Below, in pieces: positions 36,435 through 44,307 of a stretch of 64,000 nucleotides of DNA. Positions within the stretch are counted from its first letter, which is position 1. Every line of letters begins with the position of its first letter. The notes below the pieces were generated by a model, which was not told the origin of the DNA, did no database searches, and saw only the letters and a list, made by a program, of their open reading frames with translations. The position numbers and the translations under genes are program-made. The stretch covers positions 56,637-120,636 of the forward strand of contig CAWFZX010000036.1 of the NCBI GenBank assembly GCA_963820375.1. Direction: 5' to 3'. The DNA is from AWTP1-13 sp963820375. GTDB lineage: Bacteria; Pseudomonadota; Alphaproteobacteria; Rhizobiales; Hyphomicrobiaceae.

Positions 36435-37142
36435 CTAGATCGAGAGGTAGCGGTCGCACACGGCTGCATCGGCGGCCAGCGCCGTTGAGCTGCCCTGCCA
36501 TACGACCCGTCCCTTCTCCACAATGAGATGGCGGTCGCACAGACGCAACAGGGCAGCGACATTCTTGTCGATCACCAGGATCGACAAGCCGTCACGCTTG
36601 AGAGCGGCGAGCCCGCTCCAAATCTCTTGGCGGATCAATGGTGCCAGGCCTTCGGTGGCCTCATCGAGCACCAGCAATTTCGGATTGGTCATAAGGGCGC
36701 GGCCTATCGCCAGCATCTGCTGCTCGCCGCCCGAGATCTGGTCACCGAAGTTGCGGCGGCGCTCGGCGAGCCGCGGCAGAAAGGCGTAGACGCGATCGAG
36801 CGTCCAGTTCTGTCCGTTGCGTCGGGCGGCGGTGGCGATCAGGTTTTCCTCAACTGTCAGGGTGGGAAAGATCTGCCGCCCCTCCGGCACCAGGCCAATT
36901 CCGGCCTGGGCAATGCGGAAGGGGGGCGCACCGGCAATGCTGCGGCCGGCGAACAGGATCTGGCCGCCAGCAATGGGGAGCAGCCCCATAAGGGCGCGGA
37001 CGCTGGTGGTCTTGCCCATGCCGTTGCGGCCCAACAGGCTGACGACTTCGCCCGTGCCCACGGCAAGATCAAAACCGAACAGGACCTGCTGATCGCCATA
37101 GCCAGTTTCCAAACCCGAGATCGCGAGCAGCGGCGAATTCAT
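36435..37142 (-). CDS. livF: Branched-chain amino acid type ABC transporter ATP-binding protein (LivF)
   Basis: A 235-residue ATPase of the LivF branch: Walker A LLGRNGMGKTTSVRALMG, signature ISGGEQQMLAIGRAL, Walker B LLVLDEATEGLAPLI. It begins with a typical LivF LAISGLETGYGDQQVLFGF. The start overlaps the livG stop by four bases. With LivG it powers an importer of the HAAT class, whose members take up branched-chain amino acids but also aromatic acids and amides; the neighbouring catabolic genes make the latter possible. Confidence 0.92.
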   Translation of the reverse strand: MNSPLLAISGLETGYGDQQVLFGFDLAVGTGEVVSLLGRNGMGKTTSVRALMGLLPIAGGQILFAGRSIAGAPPFRIAQAGIGLVPEGRQIFPTLTVEENLIATAARRNGQNWTLDRVYAFLPRLAERRRNFGDQISGGEQQMLAIGRALMTNPKLLVLDEATEGLAPLIRQEIWSGLAALKRDGLSILVIDKNVAALLRLCDRHLIVEKGRVVWQGSSTALAADAAVCDRYLSI

Positions 37143-37888
37143 GCCGCCGCTCCAAGGTAGGCGGCCCGCACAGCCGGATTGGCGCGCACCGCTTGCGGAT
37201 TGCCGGTGGCGATGATGCGGCCCGCTACCAGCACGGAGATACGATCGGCCAGCGCGAAGACGGCCTGCATGTCATGCTCGACGAGAAGGATGGAATAACG
37301 GCGCTTGAGGCGTTTCAGCATCGCCACCAGGCGCTGGGTGTCATCCACGCCAGCCCCCGCCATCGGCTCGTCGAGCAAGAGGAGCTTGGGAGCATGGGCG
37401 AGCGCGATGGCGATCTCGAGCCGGCGTTTCTCGCCGTGCGACAGCAAGCCGGCAGGGGTGCACGCGCGCGGGGTCAGTGCGACGGTATCGAGCGCCTGCC
37501 TGGCGATGCCGTTGAGGGCGATTTCGGCGCCGGCCGGCTGCCAGAAGCGGAAGCTCGACCCGGAGCGGGCCTGCGCGGCGAGCGCCACGTTTTCAAGTAC
37601 GCTGAAGCGGGGCAGTACTTGCGTGACCTGAAACGACCGGCCGAACCCGAGCTGCGCACGGGCTGCCGTCGACAAGGAGGTGATGTCGCGGCCTTCGAAA
37701 ATGATGCGGCCACGATCGGGCAGCAGCGCACCAGAGATCTGGTTGATGAGGGAGGTCTTGCCGGCACCGTTGGGACCAATGATGGCGTGCGTCTCGCCGC
37801 GCAAGACGGCGAGGTTAATTGTGTCGGCCACCGGCAACGCGCCGAACGACTTGCACAGGTCTTGCAGGCGAAGAATAGTCCGCTTCAT
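37139..37888 (-). CDS. livG: Branched-chain amino acid type ABC transporter ATP-binding protein (LivG)
   Basis: A 249-residue ATPase with Walker A IIGPNGAGKTSLINQISG, the LivG-type signature LSHGEKRRLEIAIALAHAP and Walker B LLLLDEPMAGAGVDDTQRLV, ending with the LivG-type AVRANPAVRAAYLGAAA. The ATG at 37888 overlaps the livM stop (ATGA), which is preferred to an in-frame ATG nine bases earlier. It partners LivF in the transporter whose other parts lie at 37.9-39.1 kb and, beyond the island, at 51.4-53.5 kb. Confidence 0.93.
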   Translation of the reverse strand: MKRTILRLQDLCKSFGALPVADTINLAVLRGETHAIIGPNGAGKTSLINQISGALLPDRGRIIFEGRDITSLSTAARAQLGFGRSFQVTQVLPRFSVLENVALAAQARSGSSFRFWQPAGAEIALNGIARQALDTVALTPRACTPAGLLSHGEKRRLEIAIALAHAPKLLLLDEPMAGAGVDDTQRLVAMLKRLKRRYSILLVEHDMQAVFALADRISVLVAGRIIATGNPQAVRANPAVRAAYLGAAA

Positions 37889-39138
37889 CGCTGCCACCAG
37901 CGAACAAAGGCGGCTTTTATGCCACGCTCGGCCAGCAGCGGCAGCCGGGCGAGCCGGCGGCCAAGCGTCAATTTGGATGGCTCGCGGCAGGTGCGCGCCG
38001 ACGCGGCCCGGCGTCTGACCAGACCGGCGAAATGATCAAGAAAACGTGGGCCCGACAGCTTCCAGGACCGCCCGGCGTGGCGACCAGCCGCGACCAGCCG
38101 GCGGCCAAGCCGGTCGCCGGCGAGCGCACTCCGCGTCGGCGGCATCGCCAGCCGTCGCCGACCGGTCTCGATTGCCCCAGCGATACCTTGCCTGGCGAAC
38201 AGCACCATCAGCACAAGCGACGGACCTAAGATAAGCTTCCAATGTTCCGTCAGGCGCGACAGCGCCTCCTCCAGCAGCAGGAAGGCAAGCGCGCCGACGA
38301 TCGGGCCATAAAGCGTGCCGGTGCCGCCGAGCAGCACCATCATGATAAGTTCGCCGGAGCGCTGCCAATGCATGTAGGCAGGACTGACGAACTCCGCCTG
38401 ATTGCCGAGCAGGAAGCCCGCCAGCCCACAGATCGTGCCAGCAATGATGTAGGCACTGAGCCGATAGGGGTAGGGCGTGAAGCCGATCGCCTGCATGCGC
38501 GTTTCGTTGTCCGTGAAACCACGCAACACCCGACCAAAGCGGGAAGCAATGAGGCGGTTGAGGAAGATGTAGGTGGCAATCAGCACTATCAGAGTGACGT
38601 AAAAGAACATGGTCTGGTTTTTTAGCATACGCGTACCGAACACCAGTGTGCGCGTCGGCCAGGTTAGTCCATCATCACCGCCGTAGGCGGCAAGCGAAGT
38701 GGCGACGAAGAATGCCATCTGCGCGAAGGCCAGCGTAATCATGATAAAGTAGACGCCGCGCGTGCGTACGGCGATGGCACCGGTTGCCAGGGCGAACAGA
38801 GCGGAGGCGGCAAGCGCAGCCGGCAGGGCGACCGACAAGCTACCGAGGCCGTGGCTGGCAGAGATGCCAGCGGCATAGGCACCGATGCCCAGGAAGGCCG
38901 CGTGGCCAAACGATAGGAGTCCACCGGCCCCGATCAAGAGCTCCAGAGACAGCGCGGCTATGGCAAAAATCATCACGCGCTCGCCGATCAGAAGCAAATA
39001 GCTGCCACCGAGCATGGGGCTCAGCAAGGGTAGCAATGCCAATAGCGCCAGAAGTCCGCCCGCCATGCATTGGTCGAAGCTGAGTGTGCGAGGCGCTTTT
39101 GCCGCTGCATCCGGGTTGCCATGCACGGCGCTTGGCAT
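37885..39138 (-). CDS. livM: Branched-chain amino acid type ABC transporter permease (LivM) with an arginine-rich C-terminal extension
   Basis: A 417-residue permease. Hydrophobic spans cover residues about 22-325 with the LivM hallmarks LLIGAGGLLSFGHAAFLGIG and YIFLNRLIASRFGRVLRGFT, then AFLLLEEALSRLTEHWKLIL. The final ~90 residues are a non-hydrophobic, Arg-rich tail (RRLAMPPTRSALAGDRLGRR onward) not found in ordinary LivM (about 320-350 residues). The tail could be a lineage extension or a frameshifted end. Its start overlaps a TAA in a TAATG arrangement that closes a livH-like 3' end, showing where livH originally adjoined it. Confidence 0.92.
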   Translation of the reverse strand: MPSAVHGNPDAAAKAPRTLSFDQCMAGGLLALLALLPLLSPMLGGSYLLLIGERVMIFAIAALSLELLIGAGGLLSFGHAAFLGIGAYAAGISASHGLGSLSVALPAALAASALFALATGAIAVRTRGVYFIMITLAFAQMAFFVATSLAAYGGDDGLTWPTRTLVFGTRMLKNQTMFFYVTLIVLIATYIFLNRLIASRFGRVLRGFTDNETRMQAIGFTPYPYRLSAYIIAGTICGLAGFLLGNQAEFVSPAYMHWQRSGELIMMVLLGGTGTLYGPIVGALAFLLLEEALSRLTEHWKLILGPSLVLMVLFARQGIAGAIETGRRRLAMPPTRSALAGDRLGRRLVAAGRHAGRSWKLSGPRFLDHFAGLVRRRAASARTCREPSKLTLGRRLARLPLLAERGIKAAFVRWWQR

Positions 39139-39147
39139 TAGGCGCGT

Positions 39148-39161
39148 CCCTTGGCAGGGAA
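39148..39161. repeat. Left attachment-site repeat (attL-like)
   Basis: CCCTTGGCAGGGAA, identical to 51380-51393. On the minus strand it encodes FPAKG in a livH-like end that reads on to GRA, then TAA overlapping the livM ATG. It is therefore probably the original livH 3' end, now detached. Similarity to the other copy extends weakly for about nine more bases. Confidence 0.75.
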
Positions 39162-39293
39162 AAAACCATAGTTGGGCACGTGCTCAGCACGTATATCGTG
39201 ATATATGTCTAGCTCATTGAAACCATTGGAGACATCAGGGCAATGCTTGGGATGATGGTGCGATAGTATTGCCATGATATCGCGACGCTGTTT

Positions 39294-40005
39294 GTGACAC
39301 TCTGCGGATCCTTCGAGCATGCCACAGGACGGCTCAAGCTGGCCATCCGAAAGCGCCCCTACTGGATAAGGCTGGGCCCTGGATTGAGCCTTGGCTGCCG
39401 GCGCAACGAAGGCCCCAGCAGCTGGGTGCCCCGCACAAGAGATGGCGAGACGACAATTGGCATCGCCGACGACTACGAGCCCGCCAACGGTACGACAGTG
39501 CTCTCCTACGATCAGGCGGTCGCCCGTCGCGCGCAAATCTCTCCACGGGGATGATGCTGAGGGTCCTACCAAGCTGACTTCGGTTAGCGAAACACTCAAC
39601 GCCTATGAAGCCGATCTGCTAGCGCGGGGCGCCAACCCTTACAACGCTCAGCAACCGCGCATGCACCTGACACCGAGCCTGCTAAACAGGCCGGTTACAC
39701 TGACCACTGAGAAAGAACTGAAGGACTGGCGGAATAGCCTGATCAAGAAGGGCATGAAAGCAGCAGCTTTCAACCGCATGCGCAACAGTATACTCGCTGC
39801 CGTGCAGCCGGTGGCGAGTCATCGCTTGCATGTGTGGAAGGCCGGCCTCGAGAAATTGCCAGATACACAAAGCGCCCGCAACGTAGTGCTGCCCGACGCC
39901 GAAGTGCTGGCGTTGGTCGCAGCCACCTATCGGCATGATCAGGCGCTTGGGCTATTTGCTGACGGGAACCACCGAGCTGGGTCCGGGGGAGAAATTCAGC
40001 GCTGA
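39294..40005 (+). pseudogene. Tyrosine integrase, frameshifted and lacking its catalytic domain
   Basis: Two plus frames together give the first ~225 residues of a rhizobial-type phage integrase. The first frame holds the N-terminal arm-binding part (RLKLAIRKRPYWIRLGPGLS, GIADDYEPANGTTVLSYDQA). After a shift near 39540 the second holds the SAM-like core-binding domain (LNAYEADLLARGANPYNAQQ; LKDWRNSLIKKGMKAAAFNR; RNVVLPDAEVLALVAATYRH). Homology stops at about 39965, just before the region of the catalytic Arg-His-Arg-Tyr residues, which are missing. It lies about 130 bases inside the left att repeat, where island integrases usually sit. It cannot be functional as read. Confidence 0.8.
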
Positions 40006-40092
40006 GTGCGGGTTCGAGCCGATGGCCTGCACCGCCAGCCATGACCCATGATGGAGTGGCAAGGCTGCTCTCGCGCCCATTGGGGACCTATC

Positions 40093-40296
40093 ATGAGATA
40101 TTCTGGTCTGCTGACCGTCAGTGTTGGTGCTAGCGTTCTCCTCGGCCTGACGATCGCCCTGATGATGGCCGGCAGTTTGTATGCTCCCTCCACGGTAGAG
40201 GCCCAAAAGGGGCCAGGATGGGCCAACAAGATTTTCAAGCAAAACAGCAAGGGCTTCGCGAAGAAAAAGGCATGGGCCAAGAAGCAAAACCCATGA
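40093..40296 (+). CDS. Small hypothetical exported or membrane-anchored protein
   Basis: 67 residues. A hydrophobic stretch (GLLTVSVGASVLLGLTIALM) near the N-terminus looks like a signal anchor or signal peptide, followed by a short basic, lysine-rich tail (KKKAWAKKQNP). The ATG at 40093 was chosen because the hydrophobic segment begins directly after it; upstream ATGs add a non-hydrophobic leader. No family recognised. Confidence 0.4.
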   Translation: MRYSGLLTVSVGASVLLGLTIALMMAGSLYAPSTVEAQKGPGWANKIFKQNSKGFAKKKAWAKKQNP

Positions 40297-40425
40297 CGGG
40301 GCCTTACAAGTCGCGCGATTAAGCAGGAACGTAGCGCCGTCACCAGGCCGGATCCAGATGCCGTGGCAGGAGCCCCAGCCGCGCGTTGATTCCAGGGCTC
40401 GCCGCTGGACGCTAAGAGGAAAAGA

Positions 40426-40728
40426 TCAAGGATGTAAGGTTCTGGCTACGCGGAAGCCGACAGTGATTAGTCGGTACCGTGCCGAGAGCATGAAGCGAAC
40501 CGCAGAGCGGGAATCCCTCGGAGGGTCGCCCCAGGAGCCCCCGCGCACGACACGACTATCGCAATCGCCTGTCCGAGCGCGACCATTACCCGGGTTTCCC
40601 AGGTTGCTTTCGTTCCAGCAATCTTCCGTCCACTCCCGAACATTACCGTGAGCGTTGTAAAGACCCCAAGAGTTGGGCTGGTGGGGCTCAACTATCACGC
40701 CGAAACAGGCGAACTTCGATGGAACCAA
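40426..40728 (-). pseudogene. C-terminal fragment of a formylglycine-generating-enzyme (SUMF1) domain
   Basis: The minus-strand translation NSWGLYNAHGNVREWTEDCW ... SRVVRGGSWGDPPRDSRSAV ... GFRVARTLHP is the end of an FGE/SUMF1 (EgtB/PvdO-like) domain, which oxidises a sulfatase cysteine or serves as a protein-interaction or sugar-binding domain. The upstream half of the domain is missing from this strand and occurs on the opposite strand immediately adjacent, so the gene has been broken by rearrangement. Confidence 0.75.
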
Positions 40729-40890
40729 AGCCTACAAGATCGGTGATCAATGTGAATTGGAACGACGCGAAGAGCTACGCCGCATGGCTCTCAAAAAAGA
40801 CTGGCCAGCTTACCGCCTACTGGCAGAGGGCGAGCGGGAATACGCCGCGCGGGCCGGAACGACAACGCCATTTTGCGCGCCGATGCCCGC
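40719..40890 (+). pseudogene. Middle fragment of an FGE/SUMF1 domain, inverted and frameshifted
   Basis: On the plus strand SVINVNWNDAKSYAAWLSKK and, in a second frame, YRLLAEGEREYAARAGTTTP correspond to the conserved middle of the FGE domain (PVVNVSW..., RLPTEAEWEYAARAG). This piece is contiguous in the protein with the C-terminal part found on the minus strand at 40426-40728 but has the opposite orientation. A one-base shift lies near 40805. It is a remnant. Confidence 0.7.
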
Positions 40891-40998
40891 CTTGTAGTCT
40901 TTATTGCCGATCAGCAGGGCAATACGCTTTTCCTCCTGCGCATGCGACGCCGTTGGCAGAAGCAATAGAACAAAAGTGACTGCTACCCGCACCCACAT
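40880..40998 (-). pseudogene. N-terminal fragment of a secreted caspase-like (peptidase C14) protein
   Basis: The minus strand reads a signal peptide (MWVRVAVTFVLLLLPTASHA) followed by KRIALLIGNKDYKAGIG, the first beta strand of the caspase domain (RVALVIGNxxY). Coding similarity ends at about 40890, where it meets the inverted FGE fragment. Proteins with a caspase domain followed by an FGE domain are known in rhizobia, so this and the two FGE pieces may come from one ancestral gene. Confidence 0.6.
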
Positions 40999-41360
40999 TG
41001 CGAGCGTCCCCCGTAGACCCGCACCAATTATAGGGGGCTGATGCAGTGCAGCCAAGCTTAAGGCCGCAATGAAAGTGCAGCGCCACGAGAAAACCGAAGA
41101 ATGGTCCCGAAAGTGCTGCTTTGCCGGCCGACTTTTCAGTGCGAGGCGGCACCCAACCCCGCCGAGCGACTGTGCTTCGGCTGATCCTTACCCCGCACCG
41201 CATTGGCCGAAGCGCATTGGCGAGGGACATTTGAGAGATCAAACCACGATGTCCCTCGCCTTTAACCTCTTTTGAACACGCTCACATCGCCCGCGATTCA
41301 ACTGAGGTCGGCTCACGCGAAAAGCTCGATCATCGCAGCCGAGCTTGAGAAGTTCGGCGT

Positions 41361-41470
41361 CTAGCGTTTGCCCGTTGGGCGATCAGGTTCGGCCCCGCTC
41401 GGCGTGTCGCGCAGCTGGAGCGCATACCGGATCTGGAGCGACCGGGCCTCGTCCATCGCCTTAAGCAACT
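41361..41470 (-). pseudogene. Duplicated C-terminal fragment of the 136-residue protein gene
   Basis: 41399-41461 matches 41861-41923 at 60 of 63 bases (43 identical in a row). On the minus strand it encodes AMDEARSLQIRYALQLRDTP, then diverges to a TAG at 41361, matching the C-terminus of the intact gene at 41838-42248. Only the tail is present, so this is a partial duplication or the scar of a second copy. Confidence 0.65.
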
Positions 41471-41521
41471 CGGTGGTTTGCCCTATAAGCTTGGTGCGTC
41501 GGGATATGTTATTATTTCCGC

Positions 41522-41734
41522 ATGATCAAGATGACAAAACCCCGCCAGAGAGGTCGCCCACCAGCAGGCGTTGACACCATGCAGCAGATCGCACTCCGCC
41601 TTCCCAAACCCATGCTGGCAGCTATCGACGAGATAGTGGCAGACCGACTCGACCAGCCGGAGCGCAGTGCAATCATCCGCGAGCTTCTTGCGGAGGCGCT
41701 CGAACAGCGGCCGGCTAAGAAAGGCCGCTTCTAG
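41522..41734 (+). CDS. Ribbon-helix-helix (CopG/MetJ-like) DNA-binding protein
   Basis: A 70-residue protein. The basic N-terminus with an RGRP AT-hook-like motif (QRGRPPAG) precedes QIALRLPKPMLAAIDEIVAD, a typical RHH strand and first helix, then QPERSAIIRELLAEALEQR as the second helix. It could be an autoregulated antitoxin or plasmid/phage-type repressor, but no toxin gene is recognised next to it. It sits between the two copies of the duplicated fragment. An internal ATG at 41531 is an alternative start. Confidence 0.7.
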   Translation: MIKMTKPRQRGRPPAGVDTMQQIALRLPKPMLAAIDEIVADRLDQPERSAIIRELLAEALEQRPAKKGRF

Positions 41735-41837
41735 CGCAGCCTGTGCCAATGATCTCACCACCACTTAGCGGTGGCTGTCGCTCAGGATAAAAGACACTTG
41801 TGTTCATATTGGCAATCTTGTGGGCCTGGTGGGCCGC

Positions 41838-42248
41838 CTATGCCCGGCCCATGCCACCGGTCGGCGTGTCGCGCAGCTGGAGCGCATACCGGATCTGGAG
41901 CGATCTGACCTCGTCCATCGCCTGAAGCGCCCTCGGCCGCATAGTCCGAAGCTTTGCGCGCGCCGCCTCGCTCTCAGGGTGGCCAGGCGGAAGCTTATCG
42001 ATCAGGCGGAGGAGGTCGGCGGCGTAGCGGTTGTAGGCATCGGCCCGCTGCGACGCCCTGGCGAGATCACTGCACCCGGCTATGCCCCCCTCCTTGCCCG
42101 TGCTGAGCACTGCCGCTGCATCTGTGGGCGAGAGGCGTTGCGTCATCGATCGCGTCATCGACCTCAATCTGTGTTTCCGGCGGGTCAAATCATCTATGTC
42201 CTCAATATTCCCGAGGTCGCGGATGGGCTTGGCCTTTTCGTCTGCCAT
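41838..42248 (-). CDS. Hypothetical protein, 136 residues, helical and charged
   Basis: No family recognised. The sequence is hydrophilic and probably all helical: a basic section (DDLTRRKHRLRSMTRSMTQR), then LLRLIDKLPPGHPESEAARA and ALQAMDEVRSLQIRYALQL. The last 25 residues are also encoded, nearly identically, in the fragment at 41361-41470. Island phage or terminase-associated small proteins have this look, but that is only an impression. Confidence 0.5.
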   Translation of the reverse strand: MADEKAKPIRDLGNIEDIDDLTRRKHRLRSMTRSMTQRLSPTDAAAVLSTGKEGGIAGCSDLARASQRADAYNRYAADLLRLIDKLPPGHPESEAARAKLRTMRPRALQAMDEVRSLQIRYALQLRDTPTGGMGRA

Positions 42249-42639
42249 GCTCGAAGCCCTCTGTTTAGGGATAGCCCGATTATACCACGCGAGCTGTGGC
42301 TCCTTTTCAGCAGGGCAGGATAATCGGCTTCCCCGTTGTCAGCGTGGCAACCGCTTTTTCTTCGGTGGCGATTTCCCGTCGCTTGGCCGGGTCGTTGATC
42401 ATGACTTCCGGCTCGACATCCAGCGCCATGAGCCATTGATCTTGAGTAGGTCGCGGAAAAGCTCCTCGAAGGATGGCCCGGTCCCCTTGGGTTTACTGCA
42501 AGTACGCATTGCGGGCCTTCCCGAAAGTCTGAGCCAAGTCAGAGAGCGACGCTCCTGAACTCTTCAGAATGAGAAACTGACAGATGGATAAGGGCCTCTC
42601 TAATCGTGCTCCGCTCTTATTCGGTTAAAAGATCCAACT
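42249..42639. other. Degenerate stretch without an intact gene
   Basis: About 390 bases. The minus strand has short protein-like pieces (for example LDVEPEVMINDPAKRREIAT near 42350-42430, ended by a stop) that suggest a decayed gene continuing upstream of the 136-residue gene, but no family could be named. Confidence 0.35.
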
Positions 42640-43194
42640 GCCCTTTGCTCTTCTTGATGGGTACGCGAGTGCCAAGCGTGCCGGTCACAAGATCGTGGCG
42701 GTATTCAAGGAAACGGCCTCCGGTGTCGAAAATGGGCGCCCCCAGCGAGGCAAGGTCCTCGCGCTAGCCAGAGCCCACGAGATCGACGCTATCCTGGTTA
42801 CCGAACTCAGCCGCTGGGGCCGGAGCACGCGCAAGACCTCGTCCAGACCCTCGACATTTGCATGGCTGGAAAGTGAGCGTCCTGGCTCAGACGGGCCTCA
42901 GCTTCGATATCAGCACCGCGAGCGGTAAGCTGATGCGCACCATCATGGCCGGCCTCGCCGAGTTCGAGCGCGACCTGATCAGGGATCGCGTGAAGTCTGG
43001 TCTGGCGGCCGCGCGCGCTCGTGGCGTCAAGCTCGACCGGCAACACGGTCAGCGCCCATCAGACAAGAAGGCGAAGCGGGTGCTGGCCATGCACAAGGAA
43101 AGGCCTGTCCTACCGCCTGATTGGCCGCAATGTCGGGCTCAGCAAGAATACGGTCATGGACATCGTTCGGCGCGCCGTGGCCCCAGCTGCCTAG
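42640..43194 (+). pseudogene. Serine recombinase (resolvase/invertase) remnant
   Basis: Three plus frames together read most of a resolvase. AGHKIVAVFKETASGVENGR and AHEIDAILVTELSRWGRST form the catalytic-domain core. After a shift near 42850: HGWKVSVLAQTGLSFDISTA, MRTIMAGLAEFERDLIRDRV and SGLAAARARGVKLDRQHGQ. After another shift near 43100: GLSYRLIGRNVGLSKNTVMD, the C-terminal helix-turn-helix, ending at TAG 43192-43194. The N-terminal strand with the catalytic serine is missing, and at least two frameshifts are present. The gene is inactive. Confidence 0.8.
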
Positions 43195-43304
43195 AGGGGG
43201 TTTTATGCGCGCCTTCGCCCGCCAGCTTCAGCACGGCCGCTTGTCAGTTGCCGTGCAGGACCACAACACATGTGTCGGATTAGTTCTTAGCTCACGCGAC
43301 TTAT

Positions 43305-43553
43305 TCACTTTCGGTTCGAGCAAGGCTCCGAATCCTGGTGTGAGCACGCGCCAGCGCCAGACTGAATCTCCCGACGAGCCTTTCTCGGACTGTGACGTGC
43401 CAAAGGGGCACGAGCCGCACGCTGAATCGTGTCTCGTACTTCCCGCACTGCTGACTGAATTGATGATTCGGATTGCTGGGTTTGTGCGCCCGCAGAATGG
43501 ACAAGACCCGCAAAAGCAAGCCCGAACAAGAACACAGGGAGGTATTTCTTCAA
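43305..43553 (-). CDS. Possible small exported protein
   Basis: 82 residues from a TTG at 43553: KKYLPVFLFGLAFAGLVHSA looks like a signal peptide cleaved before GAQTQQSES; the rest is basic with no recognised domain (VREVRDTIQRAARAPLARHS). It follows the caspase fragment on the same strand. The start is weak, and the tail may be frameshifted, so this may be the remnant of a longer gene. Confidence 0.3.
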   Translation of the reverse strand: MKKYLPVFLFGLAFAGLVHSAGAQTQQSESSIQSAVREVRDTIQRAARAPLARHSPRKARREIQSGAGACSHQDSEPCSNRK

Positions 43554-43611
43554 GCCCGTTGGCCTCTTCTCTTTATGTTCGCTAACGTCATTATCCCCGC
43601 CCGTGTTTCGT

Positions 43612-43893
43612 TCACTGCTCTGCAACTTCTGATCGAGCTATGATGTAATTTTTGACCCGCTGGGTGTTAATTTCAGGCTGCTGTGCATCATTTGTAATCC
43701 GCCGCACCAAACGATCAACAAAGTCGGCAAAGCCAAATAGGCGAATTTCCCGATCGCGCGCAGCGTCACCTCGTAGAGCGCGCAGCACAGCGTGAGTGAA
43801 GACGCCGTGCCCTAAGTCGCTTCGCTCAATTGCAATTGTGTCACGATCGGAGGAGGAAAACACTGCAATTTTATCAGCGTGTGCATTCTTCAC
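43612..43893 (-). pseudogene. Caspase-like (peptidase C14) C-terminal fragment
   Basis: The 93-residue translation has DKIAVFSSSDRDTIAIERSD then LGHGVFTHAVLRALRGDAAR and FGFADFVDRLVRRITNDAQQ, the end of a caspase-fold domain (small-subunit part). The N-terminal part with the catalytic His and Cys is absent; no upstream continuation was found. It could derive from the same ancestral protein as the N-terminal fragment at 40.9 kb, but their order and spacing do not allow a simple reconstruction. Confidence 0.65.
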
Positions 43894-43918
43894 GATCTGC
43901 GCGCTATAGGACCTGAGT

Positions 43919-44203
43919 TTGGCGAAGGGATCGGTCGCTCAACCGGTTTCCCCCGTGCTTCCGCTGGCGATCTCCTGCTGGAGCGAGAAGACGCAGACCT
44001 GGCGGGTCGGCTATCTGCACACGGTCAAGGCGAATGGCGTTGCGACCTACCTCGCGGCCGGCGGACGTCTTTCGAGTACGTTGAGTGCCAGTGGGGTGGT
44101 GGAGTCACCGTCCGATCGCCCAGAAGCTTTGGACTGTTATGGTAAGACCTTGGATCAGTTGCGCGCCATGGGCCGCCTCTTTGAGTTTCAGCGCACTCGC
44201 TGA
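43919..44203 (+). CDS. Hypothetical protein
   Basis: 94 residues. The part TWRVGYLHTVKANGVATYLA ... PEALDCYGKTLDQLRAMGR resembles uncharacterised rhizobial proteins with a W-R-V-G-Y and D-C-Y-G-K/R-T pattern. The N-terminus is weak, so the gene may be truncated at its 5' side. It ends 15 bases before the IS element. Confidence 0.4.
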   Translation: MAKGSVAQPVSPVLPLAISCWSEKTQTWRVGYLHTVKANGVATYLAAGGRLSSTLSASGVVESPSDRPEALDCYGKTLDQLRAMGRLFEFQRTR

Positions 44204-44214
44204 TGAGTCCACGC

Positions 44215-44218
44215 CCAG
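44215..44218. repeat. Target-site duplication CCAG, left copy
   Basis: CCAG directly abuts the left inverted repeat; an identical CCAG (45659-45662) abuts the right one. A 4-bp duplication fits IS701-family transposition. Confidence 0.75.
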
Positions 44219-44236
44219 CACTACTTTGGCAGATTT
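44219..44236. repeat. IS left terminal inverted repeat
   Basis: CACTACTTTGGCAGATTT, perfect inverted match of 45641-45658 over 18 bases. Confidence 0.92.
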
Positions 44237-44307
44237 TTTGCGGCTAGGGATTCCCGAATCAGTTTTTCAGTGATTCATGGGTGGTCGGCTTTGTGGAGGG
44301 GCCGACC

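Noticed and set aside
39120..39200. A tRNA gene as the island's integration site
   Set aside because: No tRNA-like sequence or T-loop motif was seen at either end; the repeat lies in livH codons.
41740..41800. Terminator after the RHH gene
   Set aside because: A CCACC/GGTGG stem is present but no T-run follows.
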